Below are positions 1 to 7,256 of a stretch of DNA of 64,000 bases, piece by piece. The stretch comes from an uncultured Oscillospiraceae bacterium (lineage in GTDB: Bacteria > Bacillota > Clostridia > Oscillospirales > Oscillospiraceae). The translations under genes and the position numbers were made by a program. A model generated the notes under the pieces. That model ran no database searches. It was not told the DNA's origin and saw only the letters and a list, made by a program, of their open reading frames with translations. Where the stretch lies: assembly GCA_934574095.1 (NCBI GenBank), contig CAKTMW010000002.1, positions 1-64,000 of the forward strand, written 5' to 3'. Each line of letters begins with the position of its first letter. The first letter of the stretch is position 1.

Positions 1-413
1 CCGGTAAAGCTGGCCAGCGGGCCGTCCGTGATCTTCACGGTCTCGCCCACGTTGTACTTCACCACGATCTCGTGCTTTTCCAGCGACATCTGGCGGACTT
101 CCTCATCGGTGAGGGGGATGGCCTTGTTGGCTTCGCCCACAAAACCGGTGACGCCGCGGATGTTGCGGATGATGTGCCACGTCTCGTCGGTCAGCACCAT
201 CTTGATGAGCACGTAACCGGGGAACACCTTGCGCTCCACTTCCTTCATGACGCCCGCTTCGGTGACTTCCGTCACGGTCTCCATGGGAATCTCCATGCGC
301 AGGACCATGTCCTCGCAATGGCGGTTGGTCACGGACTTTTCAATGGCGGCCTTGACCGCGTTTTCGTAGCCGGAATAGGTATGGATCACATACCACTTCG
401 CATTATCAGCCAT
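1..413 (-). CDS. nusG: Transcription termination/antitermination protein NusG (3-prime end cut by window)
   Basis: N-terminal 137 residues of NusG, which binds RNA polymerase and modulates pausing, termination and coupling to translation. The protein opens MADNAKWYVIHTYSGYE, the typical NGN-domain start, continues with the FPGYVLIKM stretch and the WHIIRNIRGVTGF segment, and runs into the linker before the KOW domain, which lies beyond base 1. The ATG at 413 follows secE by 11 nt, giving the classic rpmG-secE-nusG order. The product assignment is secure; the C-terminus cannot be seen. Confidence 0.97.
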   Translation of the reverse strand, partial: MADNAKWYVIHTYSGYENAVKAAIEKSVTNRHCEDMVLRMEIPMETVTEVTEAGVMKEVERKVFPGYVLIKMVLTDETWHIIRNIRGVTGFVGEANKAIPLTDEEVRQMSLEKHEIVVKYNVGETVKITDGPLASFT

Positions 414-424
414 TTCCGATTTCC

Positions 425-631
425 TCAGAACAGGCCGATCAGCGTGTTGACCGCCAGAACGGCGACCGCGTCGAAGATCCAAATGAACGCGCCGACGATC
501 AGGGAGCACAGCAGCACCGTGCCGGTGTTCTTCATGGTCTCCTTGCCGGAGGGCCACACGACCTTCTTCAGCTCGCTTTTCATTTCGCGGAACCAGCGGC
601 CGCGATCCTTGACTTTCTTTTCTTCAGCCAT
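425..631 (-). CDS. secE: Preprotein translocase subunit SecE
   Basis: A 68-residue single-span SecE, the clamp subunit of the SecYEG channel. The N-terminal half is charged and cytosolic and contains the conserved amphipathic segment SELKKVVWPSGKET. It is followed by one hydrophobic membrane helix of about 20 residues. Length and motif fit short Gram-positive SecE proteins. It lies between rpmG and nusG in the usual order, with intergenic gaps of 18 and 11 nt, so the three genes are almost certainly co-transcribed. Confidence 0.96.
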   Translation of the reverse strand: MAEEKKVKDRGRWFREMKSELKKVVWPSGKETMKNTGTVLLCSLIVGAFIWIFDAVAVLAVNTLIGLF

Positions 632-649
632 CGTAATTTCTCCTTCCGA

Positions 650-799
650 TTACTTCGTCTCGGTGTGGACGGTGTGCTTTCTGCAGAAGGGGCAATACTT
701 GTTCAGCTCAAGCTTGTCAGGGGTATTCTTCTTGTTCTTCATCGTGTTGTAGTTTCTCTGCTTGCACTCGTTGCATCTGAGAGTGATTTTCACGCGCAT
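650..799 (-). CDS. rpmG: 50S ribosomal protein L33
   Basis: A 49-residue L33 of the large ribosomal subunit. It starts [17 protein letters not shown] and carries two CxxC pairs (CNEC near residue 9 and CPFC near residue 36), so it is the zinc-binding form. An AAGGAGGTG ribosome-binding site lies 6 nt before the ATG. A longer open frame continues upstream, but this site and the L33 N-terminus fix the start at 799. First gene of rpmG-secE-nusG. Confidence 0.96.
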   Translation of the reverse strand: MRVKITLRCNECKQRNYNTMKNKKNTPDKLELNKYCPFCRKHTVHTETK

Positions 800-936
800 G
801 TAACGGCACCTCCTTATTAGATTAGGTATTCCCTTGTGGGCTACCCGTTTGCCTCCCTGTTGTCGCGGCCGTTCTTCCTCCGCGCCCAAAGCGAAAAAGC
901 GCGCAAAAAGAAAACACCCACTCACAGGTAATGTCC

Positions 937-965
937 ATAATAGCATAGTTTTCTGAGAAGGTCAA
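937..965 (-). promoter_or_regulatory. Sigma-70-type promoter of rpmG-secE-nusG
   Basis: On the minus strand TTGACC (960-965) and TATTAT (937-942) are 17 bp apart, predicting transcription from about 930. This gives a leader of about 130 nt before rpmG. I see no recognisable riboswitch or tRNA in the leader (800-930), and nothing identifiable between 966 and 1023. Confidence 0.7.
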
Positions 966-1023
966 CCACTTTTTGCGGGATTTTTGGAGGATTTTTGAGG
1001 GGCAGTGGGGTCTGTGTTTCACA

Positions 1024-1052
1024 TTGACAAAATTCCGTCCATGTGCTACACT
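1024..1052 (+). promoter_or_regulatory. Promoter of tiny-ORF locus, copy A (sense)
   Basis: TTGACA (1024-1029), 17 bp, TACACT (1047-1052). The predicted RNA starts near 1059-1062, just before the motif AAGGGTATTAC. The sequence TGACAAAATTC...GTGCTAC recurs in the sense promoter of the second copy (minus strand, 26045-26073), so the promoter belongs to the repeated locus. Confidence 0.7.
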
Positions 1053-1098
1053 TGTTCCTGCAAGGGTATTACATAAACATTGCGGGGCGGTTGGCCTG

Positions 1099-1120
1099 AT
1101 CTCCTCCGAAAGGAGGTGAT
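1099..1120 (+). other. Ribosome-binding-site hairpin of tiny ORF, copy A
   Basis: CCTCC (1103-1107), GAAA tetraloop (1108-1111), GGAGG (1112-1116), extended by ATC/GAT (1099-1101 with 1118-1120) around a T-T mismatch. The whole Shine-Dalgarno sequence is in the stem, which should lower translation until it is opened. Copy C has an equivalent hairpin of different sequence. Confidence 0.7.
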
Positions 1121-1123
1121 ATC

Positions 1124-1207
1124 ATGCCTGTCACGTTGACCTTCCATTTGTTTGGATTCGTCTTTACATTGAAGATCAAACGCGAAAACCGCCACTCGGC
1201 AAAGTGA
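1124..1207 (+). CDS. 27-residue peptide, copy A of a repeated tiny-ORF family (type I toxin candidate)
   Basis: ATG to TGA encodes MPVTLTFHLFGFVFTLKIK followed by RENRHSAK: a short apolar, aromatic-rich segment (about residues 2-18) and a basic hydrophilic tail. AAAGGAGGTGA ends 3 nt before the ATG. The last codons and the stop form the left arm and loop of a terminator hairpin. A 30-residue relative lies at 25881-25973 on the minus strand and a frameshifted one at 49251-49347. I do not recognise the family. Small apolar peptide with basic tail, hidden ribosome-binding site and opposing promoter suggest a type I toxin or membrane-active peptide; this is inference. Confidence 0.6.
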   Translation: MPVTLTFHLFGFVFTLKIKRENRHSAK

Positions 1208-1215
1208 CGGTTTTC
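1184..1215. terminator. Bidirectional terminator overlapping the tiny ORF, copy A
   Basis: GAAAACCG (1184-1191) pairs with CGGTTTTC (1208-1215) and CACT (1193-1196) with AGTG (1203-1206) around a short loop. The A and T tracts lie within the arms, so it can act in both directions. It overlaps the last codons and stop of the peptide gene. Confidence 0.7.
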
Positions 1216-1275
1216 TTGAATAAGAAACATTAATTCACAATCCGGGTCAAACCGCTCTGCGGTGTAGTACCCTTG
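1184..1275 (-). ncRNA. Predicted antisense RNA of tiny-ORF locus, copy A
   Basis: The opposing promoter should start an RNA near 1274 that runs to the shared terminator, about 90 nt. It encodes no plausible peptide. Its 5-prime end (AAGGGTACTAC then GCAGAGCGGTTTGAC) is nearly the same sequence as the mRNA 5-prime end. It is complementary to the mRNA only in the terminator. Antitoxin role is inferred from position. Confidence 0.5.
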
Positions 1276-1280
1276 CTTTT

Positions 1281-1308
1281 ATTATACCTGCTTTTCGGCA
1301 GATGTCAA
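1281..1308 (-). promoter_or_regulatory. Strong opposing promoter of tiny-ORF locus, copy A
   Basis: On the minus strand TTGACA (1303-1308) and TATAAT (1281-1286), both perfect consensus, are separated by 16 bp and point into the locus. It is nearer consensus than the sense promoter, as expected if the antisense RNA is in excess. Confidence 0.75.
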
Positions 1309-1401
1309 GATGCAAACACCTATCTCCCCTTTTCCCTGTTGCGCCGCGGGGCAAAACGCGGTATGATAGACGGGAATATTTCCCCCATCAGGAGGTTTTT
1401 T

Positions 1402-1827
1402 ATGAAGATCATGGCCATTGACTACGGCGACGCTCACACCGGCGTGGCCATCTCCGACGCCACCGGTACGCTGGCGGGGTACTCCACGGTCATCGACAGC
1501 CGCAAGGCCGACGTGGTGACGGCGGAGCTCTGCCGCCTGATACGGGAGCACGGCGTGACGGAGCTGGTGCTGGGCTATCCCAAGAATATGGACGGCACCC
1601 TGGGCCCCCGCGCCGAGAAGTGCGCCGCCTATGCGGAGACGCTGCGGGAGGCCACGGGGCTGAGCGTCGCGTTATGGGACGAGCGCCGCAGCACCGTGGA
1701 GGCCCACGCCATCCTGTTCAACAACGGCAAAAACGGCAAGCAGCGGAAAAAGGCCGTGGACGCGGTGGCGGCGTCGCTGATGCTGGAGGGCTATCTGACC
1801 CGGAAACGACTGGAGAAGCAGGCATGA
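1402..1827 (+). CDS. ruvX: Putative pre-16S rRNA nuclease / Holliday junction resolvase homologue YqgF (RuvX)
   Basis: A 141-residue RNase H-fold protein of the YqgF/RuvX family, involved in 16S rRNA 5-prime end maturation and possibly recombination. Active-site elements visible are AIDYGDAHTGVA (first catalytic Asp near residue 6), LGYPKNMDGT, DERRSTVEA and DAVAASLML (last acidic residue). An in-frame extension reaches upstream through the opposing promoter at 1281-1308, but AGGAGG 7 nt before the ATG at 1402 and family alignment fix this start. It overlaps the next gene by ATGA. Confidence 0.93.
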   Translation: MKIMAIDYGDAHTGVAISDATGTLAGYSTVIDSRKADVVTAELCRLIREHGVTELVLGYPKNMDGTLGPRAEKCAAYAETLREATGLSVALWDERRSTVEAHAILFNNGKNGKQRKKAVDAVAASLMLEGYLTRKRLEKQA

Positions 1828-3026
1828 GAGTACTGGTGATCGGCGGCGGGGCCGCGGGAATGATGGCGGCGCTGACGGCGGCGGAGAACGGCCACGCCGT
1901 GACGCTGCTGGAGCGGCAGGGGCGCGTTGGCCGCAAGCTGATGGCCACCGGCAACGGCCGGTGCAATCTCACCAACCACCACGTCTCCCCCGCCCACTAT
2001 CACGGGGAGACGCCGGACTTCTGCCGCCACGCGCTGGAGGCCTTCGACGTGGGAAATACGCTGCTGTACTTCGCCGGACTGGGGCTGCTGACCACAGCAG
2101 AGGACAGCGGACGGGTATATCCCTTCAGCAACATGGCGGGCAGCGTACTGGACGTGCTGCGGTTCGCGCTGGAGGACAGCACCGTGGATTTACACACCGG
2201 CTGCGTGGCGACGGCCATCAAGAAAAAAGGCGACGCCTTCACCGTCCGCACGGAATCCGGCGAGGAATTCACCGCCGACCGGGTAATCCTGGCGGCGGGC
2301 GGCGCGGCAGGCGGCAAGGTAGGCGGCGTCATGGACGGCTATCAGCTGGCAAAGGGGCTGGGGCACCACCGCACGGCGCTGTATCCCTCGCTGGTGCAGA
2401 TCAGGACCGAGCCCACCTACCCCCGCGCACTGAAAGGTGTGAAGGCCGAAGCGGACGTCACCATCCGCCGGGGCGGCGAGACCGTGGCGCAAAACCGGGG
2501 CGAGGTGCTGTTCACCGAGTACGGCGTCAGCGGCCCGGCGATCTTTGATATCTCCCGCTCCGTGGCCACCGGCGGCGAGGGACTGACGGTGACGCTGGAC
2601 CTGCTGCCGGACTGGGAGCAGCGGGAGGTGCTGGACTGGCTGCGGCAGCGGCGCGGCAGCGCGGGAGGCCGCGAGGCGGGCACGTTGCTGACCGGGGCCC
2701 TCCACAGCCGCTTGGGCCAGATGGTGTGCAAGGCGGCGGGCTTCACCAACCAGAGCGCCGCCGCGCTCAGCGACGGCGACCTGCGGCGGATCGCGGCGCG
2801 GGTAAAGGACTTTGCGCTGCCCATCACCGGCGTGTGCGGCTTCGACCAGGCCCAGGTGACGGCGGGCGGCCTGCGGTGCGATGAGTTCGATCCCCGCACC
2901 ATGGAGAGCCGCCTTGTGCCGGGCTTCTACGCCTGCGGCGAGGTGCTGGACATCGACGGCGACTGCGGCGGCTATAACCTGCAGTGGGCGTGGAGCAGCG
3001 GGAGAGTGGCCGGCCGGGGCATTTGA
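1824..3026 (+). CDS. NAD(P)/FAD-dependent oxidoreductase, HI0933/YhiN family
   Basis: A 400-residue flavoprotein. The Rossmann FAD-binding motif GGGAAGMMAALTAA is at residues 7-20, followed by the GRVGRKLMATGNGRCNLTN signature of the HI0933/YhiN family. The C-terminal motif ACGEVLDIDGDCGGYNLQWA binds the flavin. Substrate and physiological role of this family are not established. The start codon overlaps the ruvX stop by 4 nt (ATGA), indicating translational coupling. Confidence 0.9.
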   Translation: MRVLVIGGGAAGMMAALTAAENGHAVTLLERQGRVGRKLMATGNGRCNLTNHHVSPAHYHGETPDFCRHALEAFDVGNTLLYFAGLGLLTTAEDSGRVYPFSNMAGSVLDVLRFALEDSTVDLHTGCVATAIKKKGDAFTVRTESGEEFTADRVILAAGGAAGGKVGGVMDGYQLAKGLGHHRTALYPSLVQIRTEPTYPRALKGVKAEADVTIRRGGETVAQNRGEVLFTEYGVSGPAIFDISRSVATGGEGLTVTLDLLPDWEQREVLDWLRQRRGSAGGREAGTLLTGALHSRLGQMVCKAAGFTNQSAAALSDGDLRRIAARVKDFALPITGVCGFDQAQVTAGGLRCDEFDPRTMESRLVPGFYACGEVLDIDGDCGGYNLQWAWSSGRVAGRGI

Positions 3027-3039
3027 ATCAGATATTGGG

Positions 3040-3134
3040 TTGTGTGCGTAGGCGGGCGGGGTAGAACCCCGCCCGCCGTTTTTTATAAATATCTGCATAG
3101 GCAAACGGGAGGGGCAGAGCCCCTCCCCTACACA
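3040..3134. repeat. REP-like palindromic repeat (GTAGGGG-GGGG-TTCTACCCC family)
   Basis: Two palindromes, GGCGGGCGGGGTAGAACCCC and GGGAGGGGCAGAGCCCCTCC, separated by about 35 bp. The same unit recurs at about 24000, 34413, 40853, 61281 and 62757, always between genes. The rest of the 3027-3207 gap shows nothing else. Confidence 0.8.
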
Positions 3135-3207
3135 CCATTCATAGCGCATCGGCAGTTCACAAAAATTTCCCCTTTTCGTGATTTTACAAAAAATTCACAC
3201 TTCCCTA

Positions 3208-3235
3208 TTGACAATTCTGACAAAGATGGTAGAAT
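3208..3235 (+). promoter_or_regulatory. Promoter of S-box leader and metK
   Basis: TTGACA (3208-3213), 16 bp, TAGAAT (3230-3235). Transcription would start near 3242, upstream of the SAM riboswitch. Confidence 0.8.
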
Positions 3236-3263
3236 GTAGCTTAGCTAATATCCCAGACAACTT

Positions 3264-3410
3264 CATACCTTATCAAGAGTGGCGGAGGGAACGGCCCAAT
3301 GAAGCCACGGCAACCTGTTTTTCAAGGTGCCAAATCCGACGTTGAATCGAAAGATGAGGAAAGCGCAAGAAAGTTCAGCACTCTGTCGGTTCCGGCAGGG
3401 CGCTTTTTTG
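3264..3410 (+). promoter_or_regulatory. SAM-I (S-box) riboswitch with terminator, upstream of metK
   Basis: The conserved S-box core is visible: TATCAAGAGTGGCGGAGGGA, then ACGGCCCAATGAAGCC, CGGCAACC, and the P3/P4 arms. It is followed by a hairpin (CTGTCG/CGGCAG, about 3383-3398) and a run of Ts at 3404-3409. When S-adenosylmethionine binds, the terminator should form and reduce metK expression. The position directly before metK agrees. Confidence 0.93.
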
Positions 3411-3446
3411 TTGCATATTTCCGAGAAATGAAAGGAGAACAAAATC

Positions 3447-4631
<1,185 letters not shown>

Positions 4632-4666
4632 TTTCTCCCTTATTTTCCCAGTTAGTCAAAAGTAAC

Positions 4667-4695
4667 TTGCATTTTCCGCCGCCTTGTGGTATACT
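4667..4695 (+). promoter_or_regulatory. Promoter of the DtxR-family regulator gene
   Basis: TTGCAT (4667-4672), 17 bp, TATACT (4690-4695). ATGCAA/TTGCAT-type half-sites recur around it (4667-4672 and 4708-4713), which could be part of an autoregulatory operator; this is only a suggestion. Confidence 0.6.
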
Positions 4696-4724
4696 GGTTG
4701 GCAATATATGCAAGGAGTGATAAC

Positions 4725-5099
4725 ATGCATTTGCAGGAATCCGGCGAGATGTATCTGGAAACCATTCTGGTGCTGACCAGCCAGTCGCCCCACGTCCGCG
4801 CCATCGACGTGGGCGAGTACATGGGCTATTCCAAGCCCAGCGTCAGCCGCGCCATGGGACTTTTGAAAAACGGCGGCTATATCAAGGTGGATGAGAATGG
4901 CTTCATCACGTTGCTGGAGCCGGGCCGCGAGGTGGCCGAAATAATCTATGAGCGGCACACGCTGCTGACGCAGTATCTGACCCGGCTGGGCGTATCGCCG
5001 GAGGTGGCCGCCGAGGATGCCTGCAAGCTGGAGCATGTGATCAGCGACGAATCGTTCCAGGCCATCAAGCGCCACGCGCACCTGGGCGCAGGAAAGTGA
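4725..5099 (+). CDS. Metal-dependent transcriptional regulator, DtxR/MntR family
   Basis: A 124-residue repressor of metal-responsive genes. It has an N-terminal winged helix (EMYLETILVL, then VGEYMGYSKPSVSRAMGLLK as recognition region) and a dimerisation/metal-binding helix ending AAEDACKLEHVIS. That motif has Cys at the position where manganese-type MntR has Glu and where DtxR has its Cys ligand, hinting at iron sensing; inference only. No C-terminal SH3-like domain, so it has MntR-like length. AAGGAGTGA precedes the ATG. Confidence 0.85.
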   Translation: MHLQESGEMYLETILVLTSQSPHVRAIDVGEYMGYSKPSVSRAMGLLKNGGYIKVDENGFITLLEPGREVAEIIYERHTLLTQYLTRLGVSPEVAAEDACKLEHVISDESFQAIKRHAHLGAGK

Positions 5100-5103
5100 A
5101 AAA

Positions 5104-5137
5104 AGATTCCCTGACTTGGGTCAGGGAATCTTTTTTT
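5104..5137. terminator. Bidirectional terminator between regulator and YigZ gene
   Basis: AGATTCCCTGAC (5104-5115) and GTCAGGGAATCT (5120-5131) form a perfect 12-bp stem with a TTGG loop, flanked by A and T runs. It serves the two convergent genes. Confidence 0.92.
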
Positions 5138-5138
5138 G

Positions 5139-5774
5139 CTATTTCACTTCCACCCTTGGCCCCGGACGGTACTCCTCCGCCAGCACCCGGATGGCGATGC
5201 TCCCGGCGGAAAGCTCCGTGAGCCGCCCTTGCAGGCTCTCTGTTTTCTCGGCGGGCAGGGAGATGGACAGCACCACGTCCGCGCCGTAGGCTACGTCGTC
5301 GATGACGCCGGACTGGCCCTCGATCTCCAGCTTCACCCGCTCGAAAAGGGGATAGGTGCAGGGCACCTCCACTCTGGCCCACGCGCCCATCACCGCCACG
5401 CCGGAGGCGATCAGCGCGTCCTTGGCCCCCTTGGAATAGGCGCGGGTCAGACCGCCCGCTCCCAGCAGGATACCGCCGAAATACCGGGTCACCACGCAGC
5501 AGACGTTGGTGACCTCCTCCCGCTCCAGCACCTTCAGCATGGGCTGACCGGCGGTGCCCTGGGGCTCGCCGTCGTCGCTGTACCGGGCGGTGGTGGGGCC
5601 GACGCGGTAGCACCAGCAGTTGTGGCGGGCGTCGTAGTACTTGGCCTTCATGTCCTTGATGTACTGCTGAGCCTGCTCCTCCGTCTCCACCGGCCAGATG
5701 TGGCTGATGAAGCGGGAGCGCTTTTCCATGAACTCGCTGTCCGCCGCCTGAAAGGGAACCTTGAACTCACTCAT
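5139..5774 (-). CDS. YigZ/IMPACT family protein
   Basis: A 211-residue member of the YigZ (UPF0029/IMPACT) family. The signature is clear: KRSRFISH, then DARHNCWCYR, YSDDGEPQGTAGQPML and TRYFGGILLGAGGLTRAYSK. The C-terminal ferredoxin-like domain (DUF1949) follows. Function in bacteria is not settled. AAGGAGGACTGGGA precedes the ATG at 5774, and the start overlaps the hflX stop by 4 nt (ATGA). Confidence 0.92.
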   Translation of the reverse strand: MSEFKVPFQAADSEFMEKRSRFISHIWPVETEEQAQQYIKDMKAKYYDARHNCWCYRVGPTTARYSDDGEPQGTAGQPMLKVLEREEVTNVCCVVTRYFGGILLGAGGLTRAYSKGAKDALIASGVAVMGAWARVEVPCTYPLFERVKLEIEGQSGVIDDVAYGADVVLSISLPAEKTESLQGRLTELSAGSIAIRVLAEEYRPGPRVEVK

Positions 5775-7075
5775 TCCCAGTCCTCCTTTGGCGGCTGCCA
5801 GCCCTCGATATAGTCCTTCAGCTGGCCCAGCAGCCGGGGGTTGCACACGGCCACCACGTCCACCGTGGCGGCGTACTCCACGCTCTCCACCTTGGCCTCA
5901 CGGTACAGGCTGTCCAGCGCGCCCGCCTTGTCGTAGGGCAGGTGCAGCGTCACCCGTTTGGTGCCCTTGTCCAGCTTTTTATCGATGAGCGCCAGCAGGC
6001 CGGGGATGCCCTCCCCTGTTTTGGCGGAGATGGCTACGGCCTCCTCCTCCTTGGCCCGGTCGCCGGGGAAGCTGAGGTCGGACTTGTTATAGACCCGGAT
6101 GCAGGGAATGGTATCGGCCCCCAGCTCGCGGATCAGGCGGTCCACGGTCTCCGCCTGCTGCCGCCACTGGAGATTGGACGAGTCGATGACGTGCAGCAGC
6201 AGGTCGGCGTACTCCAACTCCTCCAGTGTGGCCTTGAAGGCCTCCACCAGCTGGTGGGGCAGCTTGCGGATGAAGCCCACCGTGTCGGAGATCACCACGT
6301 CCAGCGTATCGCTGACGGTCAGCAGACGGGTGGTGGTGTCCAGCGTGTCGAACAGGCGGTTGTTGGCGGGGATATCCGCGCCGGTGATGGCGTTCAGCAG
6401 CGTGGACTTGCCCGCGTTGGTGTAGCCCACGATGGCCACCACGGGGATCTCGTTCTTGCTGCGGCGCTGGCGCTGGGTGGCGCGGACACGGCGCACCTCC
6501 TCCAGCTCCGCCTTCAGCTTGTCGATCTTGCGGCGGATGTGGCGGCGGTCGGTCTCCAGCTGGGTCTCGCCGGGGCCTTTGGTGCCGATGGGGGAGCCGC
6601 CGGTGCCGCCCTGCCGCTCCAGATGGCTCCACATACCGATCAGCCGGGGCAGCAGGTACTGGTACTGGGCCAGCTCCACCTGCAAGCAGCCCTCCTTGGT
6701 TCTGGCCCGCTGGGCGAAAATGTCCAGGATCAGGCCGCTGCGGTCGATGACCTGCACGCCCAGCAGCTCGGTCAGGACGCGGATCTGCGACGGCGACAGG
6801 TCGTTATCGAAGATGACCATGGTGGCCTGCTCGTTGTCCACCATGCGCTTGACCTCCTCCACCTTGCCCTCGCCGATGAAGCTGTGGGGGTCGGGCTTCT
6901 CCCGGCTTTGCAGGATGATGCCCGCCGTGTCGCCGCCGGCGGTGTCCACCAGCTCCGACAGCTCCATCAGGCTCTCCTCGTCGGCGCTGTCGTCGCCCAG
7001 TACCGGCGAGCGCAGACCCACCAGCACGGCGTGGTCACGGGATTCCTTGTTGTTTTCCAATGTCTTACGTTCCAT
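5771..7075 (-). CDS. hflX: GTPase HflX
   Basis: A 434-residue ribosome-associated GTPase that splits stalled ribosomes. The N-terminal HflX domain (QSREKPDPHSFIGEGKVEEV, VQVIDRSGLILDIFAQRA) is followed by a glycine-rich linker (GTGGSPIGTKGPGETQLETD) and the G domain, with GYTNAGKSTLLN (G1), DTVGFIRKLP (G3) and NKSD (G4). An ATG at 7114 is also in frame, but the promoter places the transcript start at about that base. The ATG at 7075 with GAGGG upstream is therefore preferred. Confidence 0.95.
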   Translation of the reverse strand: MERKTLENNKESRDHAVLVGLRSPVLGDDSADEESLMELSELVDTAGGDTAGIILQSREKPDPHSFIGEGKVEEVKRMVDNEQATMVIFDNDLSPSQIRVLTELLGVQVIDRSGLILDIFAQRARTKEGCLQVELAQYQYLLPRLIGMWSHLERQGGTGGSPIGTKGPGETQLETDRRHIRRKIDKLKAELEEVRRVRATQRQRRSKNEIPVVAIVGYTNAGKSTLLNAITGADIPANNRLFDTLDTTTRLLTVSDTLDVVISDTVGFIRKLPHQLVEAFKATLEELEYADLLLHVIDSSNLQWRQQAETVDRLIRELGADTIPCIRVYNKSDLSFPGDRAKEEEAVAISAKTGEGIPGLLALIDKKLDKGTKRVTLHLPYDKAGALDSLYREAKVESVEYAATVDVVAVCNPRLLGQLKDYIEGWQPPKEDWE

Positions 7076-7116
7076 AATACCCTCGGTCAAAATAGATGAA
7101 AAATGAATTTGCACCT

Positions 7117-7145
7117 ATTATATACGGTTTTCCGGCGATTGTAAA
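7117..7145 (-). promoter_or_regulatory. Promoter of hflX-yigZ
   Basis: On the minus strand TTTACA (7140-7145) and TATAAT (7117-7122) are 17 bp apart. Predicted start near 7110, which excludes the ATG at 7114 as the hflX start. Confidence 0.75.
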
Positions 7146-7180
7146 CGGGCAAAAAACGGGGTGTCTATGCACATAGCATA

Positions 7181-7209
7181 TTGTATTCTTTTTTCAACAG
7201 TGGTATAGT
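7181..7209 (+). promoter_or_regulatory. Promoter of the leucine-rich-repeat protein gene
   Basis: TTGTAT (7181-7186), 17 bp, TATAGT (7204-7209), about 48 bp before the start codon. Confidence 0.65.
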
Positions 7210-7256
7210 GTAATTGTTGTAATATGCACAAAAACATTGCGACAGGAGGAGAGTTT

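Noticed and set aside
1024-1308. The tiny-ORF locus as a simple MITE (inverted ends AAGGGTANTAC)
   Set aside because: Similarity between copies extends beyond the inverted ends into both promoters, no target duplication is visible, and the ribosome-binding-site stem shows compensatory change. A mobile origin remains possible but does not explain these features alone.
3042-3239. Small frames within REP-like repeats (for example at 3042, 23819, 61281 and 62756)
   Set aside because: Their translations (for example VGGRGRTPP and GRGRTPPLHT) are the repeat itself read in one frame and recur with each copy.
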